A stretch of DNA of 64,000 bases from positions 131,865,689-131,929,688 of the forward strand of contig NC_090321.1 of NCBI RefSeq assembly GCF_040869045.1, given 5' to 3'. Under the pieces are notes generated by a model. It was not told the DNA's origin. It searched no databases and saw nothing but the letters and a program-made list of their open reading frames with translations. This document shows positions 22,261 through 33,609 of the stretch, piece by piece. The DNA is from Eurosta solidaginis (Eukaryota; Arthropoda; Insecta; Diptera; Tephritidae). The first letter of the stretch is position 1. Each line of letters begins with the position of its first letter. The position numbers were made by a program, and so were the translations under genes.

Positions 22261-22505
22261 TGTCGGGGTTAATTCTGGGCAAATAAGAGTTTAGCCTGTT
22301 ACAGTAGCCGGAACGAAGTAGGGCCAGGGTGACTTGTGTCTCCCTTGGTAGTGTGCTTTCTTCTTCTGCAAGAGAAGGATATTGTATATATATTACCGAT
22401 TATGTGTGGATTTTCCTCAGGGCGTCCTTATGCTTGTCTGGATCAAACAGCTGAGTGCAGGTGCCGGGTCTCATCATACTGCTTATGATGATGTTCTTTT
22501 AACCC
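22261..22505 (-). pseudogene. Jockey-like LINE ORF2 C-terminus, 5' part
   Basis: Encodes QLFDPDKHKDALRKIH, then EEESTLPRETQVTLALLRSG and YCNRLNSYLPRINPD, which continues into the SPHDTNHLF motif at 21505 once the inserted LINE is removed. Its upper boundary is a C-rich run at 22503-22512. Confidence 0.75.
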
Positions 22506-22753
22506 CCCCCCCCGTGGGGCATTTATAGAAAAAACCTTTTAAAAATAACCAAAAAGGGCCGAAAAAAGTCGAAATTGGTATACTGAAAGCAAAACTCCAA
22601 AAATAAAATTTTAAGGCAGTGTTTTATTATTATGGTTGTATCTTATGACAGCATCAAAAATAGACTATACTTGTACAATGAGTGGTGGGCGTAAAGCTGC
22701 ACTAATATAAAAAATATGTTTCCTAATCACAATAACGTAATTTTCGGAAATAG

Positions 22754-22960
22754 TATTCATATACAGTATTTCCCGCTTATATGCACCCCGGTTATAAGCA
22801 TTTCCCGGTTATAAGCACTAGAAAAATTGTAAAAAAAAAGTTCCCCTATTTCAATGTACACAAAAAATTACGATATAAGCACCCCGCTAATAAGCATTTC
22901 CCACTTAAAAGCACCGATAACAAAAAATGCAAAAAAAAAGATTAGAGTTATACTTAACTC
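22754..22960 (+). mobile_element. One end of a pogo/Tigger-like element (terminal-repeat style)
   Basis: Begins TA|CAGTATTTCCCGCTTATA and contains repeated GGTTATAAGCA/TTTCCCGG phrases to about 22910. TA-flanked CAG termini of this kind are typical of pogo-group elements. I found no matching right terminus and no transposase before 23440, so it is partial or diverged. Confidence 0.45.
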
Positions 22961-23564
22961 ACAAAAATTTATCAAACTTCGAAAATTGTTTGCCAATATT
23001 TATAGCTTATTATAAATATTTGGTTCACTCTACACGGTATATTCATACTTACATACACATTAGCAGCAAGTTGAATTTTTAGTTATAACAGAAAATTCCT
23101 TTCATTAATTTCAAATAAATATATGGAAGTATCTAAATAAATTACGTACGCGTTAGCATAGCGTAGTGGAATATGCTAAATTTCTCAAAAATTCAATTTT
23201 TGTACACTCTGCCATTTTATCAATAATATTTCGAATTTTCTCTTTTGATATACTTTTTTAGGTTTTGTTGCATCTTCAGTACTAATTAAGCTGATTTTAT
23301 TGAAAAAAGCTGATGATTTGTTGTGCATATTTAGGTTTACCGCTAGCTCGCATATATGTATTTAGTTTGAGCATTGACGTGAATAACCCTGTGCAAAGCA
23401 GAAAGAAAAATATATCCTACAAAACAGCACATCTAGAGAACATGTCGAAACCATGTAATGAATGATGTGTAAAATTCGCGCGAATTTGACACATCATTCA
23501 TTACATTGTTTCGACATTTTATTTTTCGATATTTCGACATGAGGATTTTGTTGCGGCTTCGTAC
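22961..23564. repeat. Non-coding stretch with a near-perfect 77-bp palindrome
   Basis: 23441-23517 reads ATGTCGAAACCATGTAATGA and ends in its complement, centred on AATTCGCGCGAATT. The rest is AT-rich with no supported ORF. Confidence 0.75.
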
Positions 23565-24213
23565 TTAAGATACAATTTCGGTGGCAAGCACCTTGAAGGC
23601 CACAGTATTATCGAACGTTACCCCTAAGATATTTGGGTAGCTATTCGGTAACGTGACACCATCGACGTGAACGTCCACTATTTGCGTAATCTGTTCTTTC
23701 CATTTCTTATACAGAGTGGACGTGGATTTTGTCGGTGATAATGCCAGGTTGCGCGAGGTTAAGAAACTAGAGATACCGGTGAGATAGCTCTTTATTTTAG
23801 AAACTAATTCCTCTATTGGATGCCTGGTCCTGTTGCCATAGTCGTGCACTCGTCTGCATAGGCAATGATTTTAATTCCTTCTAGTGGTGAAGGGAGCTTG
23901 GATATGTATAAATTAAACAGAAGTGAGATAGGACACCAGCATGTGGTACCCCCTGTTTAATGTTCCTAGGCTTTGAAATTTCGCTCCTAAATGAAATGAG
24001 AGAGCAGGACCCCCAGATTACCTATGTCTTCCCTACTGTCGTAAGAAGTGATATCGGTAGATATGACTCGCCTTCGTTAGTTGGTTTACCAGGCTTTAGT
24101 GGTGGAATTATCCATGCCACTTTCCATTGTTCGGGAATGACAAAGGATTCCATCGACAGGTTGAAAACGTGCGTTAGGTAGTTTATTTTTTCAGCGCCAA
24201 GGTGTATTAGCAT
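23565..24213 (-). pseudogene. Jockey-like LINE reverse transcriptase
   Basis: Read downward: NYLTHVFNLSMESFVIPEQW, then PPLKPGKPTNEGESYLPIS. After a gap and frameshift comes LFNLYISKLPSPLEGIKII followed by AYADE in place of YADD, so the second catalytic Asp of the box is lost. PIEELVSKIKSYLTGISSF and ILGVTFDN follow. Several frameshifts lie between 23850 and 24020. It continues the endonuclease fragment at 24514-24960. Confidence 0.85.
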
Positions 24214-24513
24214 TTCTTCGAATCCGAAAAAGTTGTATCGCCGAAAGCGATAGATACTTTATCATTGTGTTTTGTTGTATTGGGCAAGGATTTGGCGGTC
24301 GACCAAAGTTGTACAACACCCGTAGAGAGGTTGCGGTTCTTTAGATGCTCCTCTCACTTGGCACGTTTGTGTTCATTTACCAGTCGTATAATATACAAGT
24401 TGAAACTCCTAATATGGGGTCTCTAGGGTAGGTTGTCTCGCCAGGTCACGTTCTTTTGGTAAACCGGTATTCTACAGGCGGGAATAAAGCGTGCAGCAGC
24501 TGAAGCGATTACC

Positions 24514-24960
24514 TTGCGGAACGCACGCTCGCCTTACCACATCAGTCGAAATGGAGAGAGCAGCAAAAAATTGATTTGCGAAGGTTGTGTAATTTTGTTG
24601 GTTTTGTTTTTTTTGAAATTAATAAAAGTACGCTTCTCAGAGCTGGTAAAATTAGCAGGTCGCTGTATTGTAAGGAGTATGGGCAGGTGCTCAGATGTTA
24701 AAGTAAGTATCGGTTGCCATTCGACACGGTTTATGAGTTTATGAGCTGTGACAGTTACCTGCGATTCTAGTGGGGCATCGCTGTTTATCGTGCAGGTCGT
24801 ATTGTCTATTTGCTCTGCTAGCTGCCTGCCTCTAGTGTCGACTGGCAAGCTGGAACGCCAATCGGCGCGACCTTTCACAATTTGCCATCACTGTCCTCTA
24901 ACTGGAGTCCACTTGGACAGTAGGTTAAGGTGGGATATAGATGTTAATTATTTCTAGGTC
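24514..24960 (-). pseudogene. Jockey-like LINE endonuclease C-terminal part
   Basis: Encodes RSSLPVDTRGRQLAEQID, LINRVEWQPILTLTSEHLPI and RPANFTSSEKRTFINFKK. The S-E-H-L-P segment is the C-terminal S(D/E)H catalytic motif of the apurinic-type endonuclease. It is in the same orientation as the RT at 23565-24213 and was part of one ORF2. About 300 nt of linker between them (24214-24513) is frameshifted. Confidence 0.8.
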
Positions 24961-25179
24961 AACATCAACTGACCGGATGGTTATGCTTTGACTTTCTAAG
25001 GTTTCGTCCCTGCGGCTGATTTTGGGTTGAAGTATACTTAATTGCGCGGTCGTCACTCAGGGAGTTAGAGATGGGTGGATACGTCTTGAAGGGCACAGGC
25101 TTTGTCGAGTGGGCTGCGGACTACTGCTGGAATACCTGGTGTCAATGGGTTGGACCTTGAAAAAAACGTGAGGCGTAGC

Positions 25180-25544
25180 ATAACCTTATTTAGGTTCAGT
25201 TGGTCTTATATATTACTATCAATAGAAACTTGACGCGTCCAATGCTTTTATTTAATTGTCTGATCAACGCCCTAGATTCATGAGGAGTGTGATGACTAGT
25301 ACCTAGGACATAACTAATTATTTTCTAGCTTTTAGTATTACTTTTACTTCATGTAAGTATCGTTTTCAATAAAATCGTTAAACCTAGGAATTTTTTTAGT
25401 CTTTATTTAATTGCCTATTATTTCTCATTCTATTTAGTTCATTTAGTGACTCATTATTAAAAGGACTCTTTTCTGACAATTTGTTACAATCTAAGTCCTC
25501 AATACATAATCCTTTAAAAGACTTTACTCGACTCAGCGCCACGT
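25180..25544 (+). repeat. Repeat C copy 2, left part (interrupted by gypsy-B)
   Basis: Corresponds, in opposite orientation, to 135-540. It contains one foldback arm (25227-25400) and ends CAGCGCCACGT, immediately followed by the gypsy-B LTR. The rest of the repeat resumes at 55253. The second foldback arm present at 545-722 is absent here. Confidence 0.8.
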
Positions 25545-26516
25545 TGTGACTGACTTTTCCTTTGGCCGGGGTATGCTCAGTCCGTCCAGGATCCCTGTGG
25601 TCGCCTTTTAAAGAGAAAGACCCTGTTTCAATTTCAAACGTTATAATTTGTTTTATTCACTTTAATTTCTACACTAGTCTTAGGGCTAGGGTCGCGGAGG
25701 TGGAAAACCACCACTTCCTCCCATTCGGTGGAGTTGGAAAACCCCCACCGAGTATAATCTTAAAGAATATCCTGTTCGTCCTGAAGGCTGCGGAGGTGGA
25801 AAACCCACCACACTCCCTCTAACGATGAGGTTGGAAAAACCCCCAAAGTATCTAAACTAAAAGACTTGTGAGCTAGAAAATCCCAGGAGTCCCATTCACC
25901 GCTAAACAAGGCGTTAGCAGGCTACTATACCTAGCTAGCTACTCCTTCTTACAAAATTCTCGCCCTTTTATACTAGTTTGCGCGCAGGCAAACCTTTTCT
26001 TTACACTAACAAATCCTCATTATATCGTAGTACATAATTTTCTGGCATTTTCTAACAGTTTTTTATATACTTTTGTGAATATAATATTTTCTTATATATA
26101 TGGTAATTTCCCCTTCGGCCTGGAATGACCCCCTTATATGTAAACATATGTTGGCTAGCACTGCATCGATCAGCAGGTATTCAGCTGGGCATTTTGTGTG
26201 GTTTTCTGTGCTCCCATTGTCAGCTGTATACTCACTAACAATGTTCTTCTCCTTTTTGCTTTATGCTATGTCCGCGCGCATCATATTGTCCATGGGCTAG
26301 ATGTATTTTGTTAGTGTAACATTTAGTTCAGTGGGTTGGTGGACTTTTGCTGATTATTTTCTTGCTGTATTTCCATTGTTGTTTTCCTTTCTTTAGAATT
26401 TCAGCCGGCTATGGGATATCTATGAAAAATATAATGTCCAACCAAAATATTCACCGTATGCGGACAGAGGCAATTATTTAAGCGACATAATTAGATGTTT
26501 TCATGAATGTTTATAT
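25545..26516 (-). repeat. Gypsy-B 3' LTR, distal part
   Basis: Nearly identical to 53665-54645 over its length, including GCGGAGGTGGAAAA and CTCAGTCCGTCCAGGATCCC. It stops at GAATGTTTATAT, where element A begins. The LTR resumes at 49016 with TATATGTATATTAGGGTGG. Confidence 0.9.
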
Positions 26517-26526
26517 AGTTATGTAT

Positions 26527-27000
26527 GATTTGTTTTCTTTTTTGGCCGTTAGTATATACCGTTGTTGTTATTGTTGAGCTCAAGGCCGGATTAAATAAAA
26601 CGCTTTTATTTTGTTTTTATTTAATTTAATGTCAATATTTCGACCTCTGACTGAGATGACCACGCATTTATGTATTCGCGGTCTATTACTTTGTTGTTTT
26701 GAAAGTTTTTTGTTTACAATTACGGTTCTTTAATTTGTTTATACTCTCTGTTTAGATTATCAATCGCTGTTTCATTTTATAATTGTTTGTTAAATGTTAG
26801 TCTTGCAAGTGCAGCTTAAGATGTAAGTTGTGTTGATATGATATATGTTAATTAATGTTTTTAGGTGCATATGTTTGTTATAAATACGTATTGTTTTTTG
26901 CAGTCCTGATGATGACTTCAGACTGAGGTCGAAATATTGACATTAAATTAAATAAAAGCGTTTTATTTAATCCGGCCTCGAGCTCAACAATAACAACAAT
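26527..27000. mobile_element. Foldback insertion in the 5' LTR of element A
   Basis: Flanked by the ten-base direct repeat AGTTATGTAT (26517-26526 and 27001-27010), the LTR start. Internal inverted arms at 26564-26660 and 26908-27000 carry GTTGAGCTC-x-AGGCCGGATT and AATAAAACGCTTTTATT. Only the right end coincides with the arm, so there is a ~37-bp extra segment on the left. Non-coding. Confidence 0.75.
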
Positions 27001-27232
27001 AGTTATGTATAGGCATACATATATCAGCTTCAGTTAAAAGTAGTATTAAGTTCTCTTAATTTAGTATTAAGAGAGAAGTTAACTTTAATTAGTTATAAGG
27101 ATACTGTTATTCGAAATTGTTAACTCTTTGAACATTGGCATAAGCTCCATTCGAATTTCGGTTTAGATTAGATGTAGAGTGAAGTTCGTGAAATAAAGAT
27201 CATTTTAATCGACTTTCCGTCCACATCATTAT
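27001..27232 (+). repeat. Element A 5' LTR
   Basis: Near-identical to 48782-49015. It contains AATAAAGATC, a probable poly(A) signal (GTGAAATAAAGATCATTTTA), 38 nt before the end. The downstream primer-binding site TGGCGCAGTCAACGG begins at 27233, resembling the tRNA-Ser-type sites of 17.6 and 297. Confidence 0.9.
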
Positions 27233-27610
27233 TGGCGCAGTCAACGGTTGAACTTACGGCTCGTGGAAAATTATTTATTAATAAACCACATGTATTTAAA
27301 TTTCGGAAATGAATAAAGTATATTTAAATTGCAAAAGTGCTATTGGTTATTTGAACAAAAAAACTTTAACGAAACCAAACGTATTAAAAATTTTGAAATA
27401 CAGACTGAAATGAGAAAAACAAAAGAAGTGTACAAGTCTTGTGGTTCATTTAACTTTATTTAATTTCAAACATTGATTTTAAAAAAGAACTGTAAAAAAA
27501 AAATTCAGAAGAATAAACGTTAATAATAACCCGTATAGCGAAGTAGCGTTTCAAGTCGAAAAATAAGAAACAAAAGCTACAACAAAATTTAAAGGACAGT
27601 CCAAAGTTCA

Positions 27611-28345
27611 GTGAAGAAGTTTAGAATTTCGAAGGGCAAGACACCGAAAATGGAAGGTCTGGACATAAATGGTAGATTTAAGTTAATAACAGCAAATATT
27701 AATAACATTTCAAGTTTCAATGGCGATAGAGATGCGCTCCTAATTTTCCTACAGAGAATAGATTCGATGGTTCCAATTCTCGATTCGTTTCCATTAGATT
27801 ATCGTTGTTTACTTATGGGTAGCGTTAAAGGTAAAATTGTAGGTGATGCAAGGAGATCTTTGTTGGTCAATGGAAATGCAGATAATTGGCCAGATATTAA
27901 ACAAATTTTAATTGACAATCACGGGGAAAAAGATTCGACAGATGACCTTATTGATAAAATTCGAACTTGCCGTTGTGATTCAACAATCGAAAATTTTTAC
28001 AAAAAATTAAATATATTATTATGTAGGTTAAACAATGCTTTATATTTTAGCAACGAAAATAATCCAGTAATAAATAGTAACAACAATGCCAGAATTGCTT
28101 TACATACATTTAAACATGGTTTACCAGAGCCAGTTAAGAGTATTATAATTAACAGGAATCCATTAAACCTTAAAGAAGCTTTTGATGTTATAAAAAAATG
28201 GTTATTTAATGTACACAACCAACAATCAATATTCTGTTAGTAACAGAGCACAGCACATAGGTAATGTACAAAGCGCAGCTAGGAACATGGAACATAACAG
28301 AAGGCGACACAGGCAAGGCAAGACAGCAATAGGTATTTTAATGAC
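27611..28345 (+). pseudogene. Element A gag, N-terminal part
   Basis: The open frame to 28240 encodes a helical capsid-like protein. It contains FNGDRDALLIFLQRIDSMVP, GSVKGKIVGDARRSLL, NWPDIKQILIDNHGEK and ALHTFKHGLPEPVKSIIINR. The gag pattern (W-x-x-I/LK-x-I-L, then HTFKHGLP) fits 17.6-group Gag. Gag-like sequence continues in another frame to 28345, resumes at 28493-28641 and again at 34291-34504. The first in-frame ATG options are at 27611 (GTG-like track start at a doubtful site) and 27650. Confidence 0.8.
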
Positions 28346-28492
28346 TTATCTTGTTTTCTTGATTTTCCGACAGGGTGGATAAATGATGTACATTGGAACG
28401 ATTTTCCGTCATCCCTTGTCAAATTTGGTTTTGCGACAAACCGGTTTTGACAAATTTAACAAGGGATGACGGAAAATCGTTCCAATATACAT
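28346..28492. mobile_element. Palindromic insertion in gag of element A
   Basis: 28386-28492 is an almost perfect palindrome (ATTGGAACGATTTTCCGTCA and complement) with a short loop near 28435. TATTTTAATGAC occurs on both sides (28334-28345 and 28493-28504), a 12-bp duplication. The left ~40 bp of the insert is not part of the palindrome. Confidence 0.8.
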
Positions 28493-28835
28493 TATTTTAA
28501 TGACATCGGAAGCAGAGGAAATGCACGAAACAATTTGGAAGGTTACATAAACCAACAATACATGCAAGACAACAGGCAGAGAAAATGAAATCGGAAACGG
28601 ACGTGAATTGAGACAAAATCCAAATACACAAGCATCTATGCCAGTGATGATAATCATTGTACATTTGCACTTTTTTTGGTACATTTCACTTCCCGAAAGT
28701 ACGATGGTACTACATTGACATATTTGGTACATTTTTGTAAAATACAACACTACACTTCAAGTCATTTGCAAAGCAGCTCTGAATGTACAAAAAAATTGTA
28801 AATTTTTCGAAGAAAATATATAGTTAAGTTGTTTT

Positions 28836-29936
28836 GTTGCCGAGCACAATTTGCCATTTGCAATTATGGATCATTTAAATATGCTTATGAAAAATAGCAT
28901 AACTGATTCTAAAATTGTGAACAAAATTTGCATCAATAGAATTAAAGCACAGAAAATAAAAACTCAAATAACAGGGCCAGAAAATTATAAATCCATAATT
29001 GCATTTTGTCAGAAGAACTATTACTCTCTAATAATAGATGAAACGACTGATATATGTATATCAAAAACTTTGGCAGTTTTGATTCGAATTTTTGATAAAA
29101 AGTACATTGATAGATTTTTAGATTTGATACCTTTGACCGGTAGTAGTACGGAGGGTATTTTTAATGCCATTATTAAATCTTTGAAAGACCATTGAATACA
29201 ACTTGAAAAAATTATTGGTTTAACTGCCGACAATTGCTCGGTTATGATGGGAGAAGCAAAAAGCGGAGTGCAAGCAAGGCCTAAGCAAGTTGTTCCAAAT
29301 CTGTATGTTAATGGATGTGTTTTTAACATTTTAAATTTAGCCGCTTGTGATGTATTTCCCAACAAAATTGATAAATTTTTAAAAGACGTAAACTATCATT
29401 TTTGTAACAGCCCCCTTAGGAGAGCAGACTTTCAGAGTTCTCAAGAACATTTCGGTGCAGAAATGCATGTTATACTAAAGTACGCCCCCACAAGGTAGCT
29501 TTCTAGACAAGCAGTCATCGATAGAATTCTTGTGCAATGGGATGCCCTCAAGTATTATTTAAATCTTTACGTATTTGAAAATAAAAGCAGTAATCAAAAT
29601 ATTAATCTTATATCTGAAAATTTTCAAAGTCCTATTTATAAAGTATATTTTACATTCCTTTCTTATATTTTAAATGAAATAAATAATGTGAATATAGAGA
29701 TGCAGTCTGAAGATATTCGCATATATTACCAAATTAAACATTTTATAAAAAAATCTTATTTAGAATCCAGTCCTATTTGGATGTTAAATATTGATTCAGA
29801 CGAAAATCACTTAACCCCAGATGAAGTTTACTGCGGTGTTAATGTGGATATTATTCTATCAAAGAACCTTTTCAAAAAAGTTTATTTAAATGATGTTTAT
29901 ATATTTAAGAGCTGTGCTACACAATTTTATATATAA
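28836..29936 (+). pseudogene. hAT transposase, central part
   Basis: One frame with in-frame stops at 29193-29195, 29496-29498 (a Trp position before LSRQAVIDRILVQWDAL) and 29934-29936. Motifs include AEHNLPFAIMDHL, YYSLIIDETTDI (first catalytic Asp region), IIGLTADNCSVMMGEAKSGV (second Asp) and VNGCVFNILNLAA. The arrangement matches hAT transposases of the ZBED/KIAA1586-like type. The N-terminal BED finger is not visible. The C-terminus lies at 33605-33823, after element Y. Confidence 0.9.
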
Positions 29937-30171
29937 TTTTGTAGTACCTTATTAAATAAAGTAAATTTAAATGATAAAACTTTGCTGTGGGCTGCAAAGC
30001 CTTCACCAGAAAGTATTTTAAGTGGTGAAACAAATAGTATTGTGCCTTTAGGTATGGACTTTTTCCAAAATCTGAATTTGATAAAATAGAGAAAATTAAT
30101 TCAGAGAATGAGAGCCTTAAAAAATTCAAGAATTAAATATATGCAGCTTTTGGGAAGAATTAAGATCAGTT
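29937..30171 (+). pseudogene. hAT transposase, decayed continuation before element Y
   Basis: Same frame past the TAA at 29936: NKVNLNDKTLLWAAKPSPES, then SGETNSIVPLGMDFF, followed by a TAG and a short remnant. It ends at AAGATCAGT where element Y begins. Confidence 0.55.
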
Positions 30172-33100
30172 AAAAACAAGTAAGGAAGGTTAAGTTCGGG
30201 TGTAACCGAACATTACATACTCAGTTGAGAGCTATGGTGGCAACATAAGGGAAAATAACCATGTAGGAAAATGAACTGAGGGTAACCCTGGAATGTGTTT
30301 GTATGACATGTGTATCAAATGAAAGGTGTTAATGAGTATTTTAAAAGGGAGTGATCCTTATTTCCATAGGTGGACGCCGTTTCGTGATATCGCCATAAAG
30401 GGGATCACCCCTCTAGAATGCGTTTGTACACTATGGGTGTCAAACGAAAGGTATTAATGAGTATTTTAAGAGGGCGTGGGCCTTAGTTCTATATGTGGAC
30501 GCCTTTTCGAGATATCGCCATAAATGTGGACAGGGGTGACTCTAGAATTTTTTTGTACTATATGGGTATCAAATGAAAGGTGTTAATGAGTATTTTAAAA
30601 GGGAGTGGGCCTTAGTTCTATAGGTGGACGCCTTTTCGGAATATCGTTATAAAAGTGGACCAGGGTTGACTCTAGAATGCGTTTGTACAATATGGGTATC
30701 AACCGAAAGGTGTTAATAAGTGTTGTAAAAGGGAGTGGGCGTTAGTTCTATGGGTGGACGCCTTTTCGGGATATCGCCATAAACGTGGACCAGGGGTGAC
30801 TCTAGAATGCGTTTGTACAATATGGGTATCAAATGAAAGGTGTTAATGAGTATTTTAAAAGGGCGTGGACCTTAGTTCTATAGGTGGACGCCTTTTCGAG
30901 ATATCGCCATAAAGGTGGACCAGGGGTGACTCTAGAATTTGTTTGTACGATATGGGTATCAAATGAAAGGTGTTAATGAGTATTTTAAAAGGGAGTGGGC
31001 CTTAGTTCCATAGGTAGATGCCTTTTCGAGATATCGCCATAAAGGTGGGCCAGGGGTGACTCTAGAATTTTTTTGTACGATATGGGTATCAAATGAAAGG
31101 TGTTAATGAGTATTTTAAAAAGGAGTGGGCCTTAGTTCTATATGTGGACGCCTTTTCGAGATATCGCCATAAACGTGTACCAGGGGTGACTCTAGAATGT
31201 GTTTGTATGATATGGGTATCAAATTAAAGGTATTAATGAGGGTTTTAAAAGGGAGTGGCCCTTAGTTGTAAGGTGTTAATGAGTATTTTAAAAGGGCGTG
31301 GGCCTTAGTTCTATAGGTGGACGCCTTTTCGAGATATCGCCATAAAGGTGGACCAGAGGTGACTCTAGAATTCGTTTGTACGATATGGGTTTCAAATGAA
31401 AGGTGTTAATGAGTACTTTAAAAGAGCGTGGGCCTTAGTTCTATAGGTGGACGCCTTTTCGAGATATCGCCATAAAGGTGGACCAGAGGTGACTCTAGAA
31501 TTTGTTTGTACGGTATGGGTATCAAATGAAAGGTGTTAATGAGTATTTTAAAAGGGAGTGAGCCTTAGTTCCATAGGTGGATGCCTTTTCGAGATATCGC
31601 CATAAAGGTGGGCCAGGGGTGACTCTAGAATTCGTTTGTACGATATGGGTTTCAAATGAAAGGTGTTAATGAGTACTTTAAAAGAGCGTGGGCCTTATTT
31701 CTATAGGTGGACGCCTTTTCGAGATATCGCCATAAAGGTGGACCAGAGGTGACTCTAGAACTTGTTTGTACGATATGGGTATCAAATTAAAGGTGTTAAT
31801 GAGTATTTTAAAAGGGAGTGGGCCTTAGTTCCATAGGTGGATGCCTTTTCGAGATATCGCCATAAAGGTGGACCAGAGGTGACTCTAGAATTCGTTTGTA
31901 CGATATGGGTTTCAAATGAAAGGTGTTAATGAGTACTTTAAAAGAGCGTGGGCCTTAGTTCTATAGGTGGACGCCTTTTCGAGATATCGCCATAAAGGTG
32001 GACCAGAGGTGACTCTAGAATTTTTTTGTACGATATGGGTATCAAATGAAAGGTGTTAATGAGTATTTTCAAAAGGAGTGGGCCTTAGTTCTATATGTGG
32101 ACGCCTTTTCGAGATATCGCCATAAGCGTGGACCAGGGGTGACTCTAGAATGTGTTTGTATGATATGGGTATCAAATTAAAGGTATTAATGAGGGTTTTA
32201 AAAGGGAGTGGCCCTTAGTTGTATATGTGAAGGCGTTTTCGAGATATCGACCAAAATGTGGACCAGGGTGACCCAGAACATCATCTGTCGGGTACCTCTA
32301 ATTTATTTATATATGTAATACCACGAACAGTATTCCTGCCAAGATTCCAAGGGCTATTGATTGCGCCCTGCAGAACTTTTTCATTTTTTTTCTACTTAAT
32401 ATGGTAGGTGTCACAACCATTTTACAAAGTTTTTTCTAAAGTTATATTTTGCGTCAATAGACCAATACAATTACCATGTTTCCTACCTTTTTTCGAATTT
32501 GGTATATAATTATGGCATTTTTTTCAATTTTCGTAATTTTCGATATCGAAAAAGTGGGCGTGGTCATAGTCGGATTTCAGCCATTTTTTACACCAACACA
32601 AAGTGAGTTCAGATAAGTACGTGAACTGAGTTTAGTAAAGATATATCGATTTTTGCTCAAGTTATAGTGTCAAAGGCCGAGCGGAAGGACAGACGGTCGA
32701 CTTTGTATAACAACTGGCCGCGGCTTCAACCGATTTCGCCCTTTTTCACAGAAAACAGTTATCGTCCTAGAATCTAAGCCTCTACCAAATTTCACAAGGA
32801 TTGGTAAATTTTTGTTCGACTTATGGCATTAAAAGTATCCTAGACAAATTAAATGAAAAAGGGCGGACCCACGCTCATTTTGAAATTTTCTTTTATTTTT
32901 GTATTTTGTTACACCATATCATTACTGGAGTTGAATGTTGGCATAATTTACTTATATACTCTAAAGATATTAACTTTTCTTTTAAAATTCGAATTAAAAA
33001 ATTTTTTTTTTTAAAGTGGGCGTGGTCGTTCTCCGATTTTGCTAATTTTTAATAAGCAGACATATAGTAATAAGAGTAACGTTCCTGCCAAATTTCATCA

Positions 33101-33609
33101 TGATATCTCAACGATTGCCAAATAACAGCTTCCAAAACTTCTAAATTACATTCTTTTAAAAGTGGGCGGTGCCACGCCCATTGTCCAAAATTTTACCATT
33201 TTTCTATTCTGCGTCATAAGTTCAACTAACTTACCAAGTTTCTTCGCTTAATCCGTATTTGGTAATGAATTATCGCACTTTTTCGATTTTTCGAAATTTT
33301 CGATATCGAAAAAGTGGACGTGTTTATTGTCCGATATCGTTCATTTTAAATAGCGATCTGAGATGAGTGCCCAGGAACCTACATATCAAATTTCATCAAG
33401 ATACCTCAAAATTTACTCAATTTATCGTGTTAACGGACAGACGGACGGACGGACGGACGGACGGGCATGGCTCAATCGAATTTTTTTTCGATACTGATGA
33501 TTTTGATATATGGAAGTCTATATCTATCTCGATTCCTTTATACCTGTACAACCAACCGTTATCCAATCAAAGTGAATATACTCTGTGAGCTCTGCTCAAC
33601 TGAGTATAA
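30172..33609 (+). mobile_element. Element Y (Helentron/DINE-1-like) inside the hAT
   Basis: Starts AAAAACAAGTAAGGAAGG. A hairpin TTCGGGTGTAACCGAA follows at about 30195. Subterminal ATACTCAGTTGAG (30217) recurs inverted at the right end as CTCAACTGAGTATAA. Internal parts are a 130-bp satellite array (30280-32285), a non-coding body with repeated 'CGATATCGAAAAAGTGG(G/A)CGTG' phrases, and an ACGG microsatellite (33433-33462). The architecture of subterminal inverted repeats, internal tandem repeats and a stem-loop resembles Helentron-associated elements. The class is inference. A second copy, inverted, is at 45579-47476. Confidence 0.65.
30280..32285 (+). repeat. 130-bp satellite array inside element Y
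   Basis: The monomer contains GGTATCAAATGAAAGGTGTT, then TAATGAGTATTTTAAAAGGG, CGCCTTTTCGAGATATCGCC and GGGGTGACTCTAGAA. ACGCCTTTTC or ATGCCTTTTC recurs exactly 130 bp apart at 31321, 31451, 31581, 31711, 31841 and 31971. About fifteen monomers are present. Between 31350 and 32000 two variants alternate, giving a 260-bp higher-order unit. One monomer near 31250 is truncated. Confidence 0.9.

Noticed and set aside
30280..32285. Regularly spaced repeats that might suggest a CRISPR array
   Set aside because: The 130-bp units are contiguous with no unique spacers, lie inside a eukaryotic transposon, and have no cas genes near.
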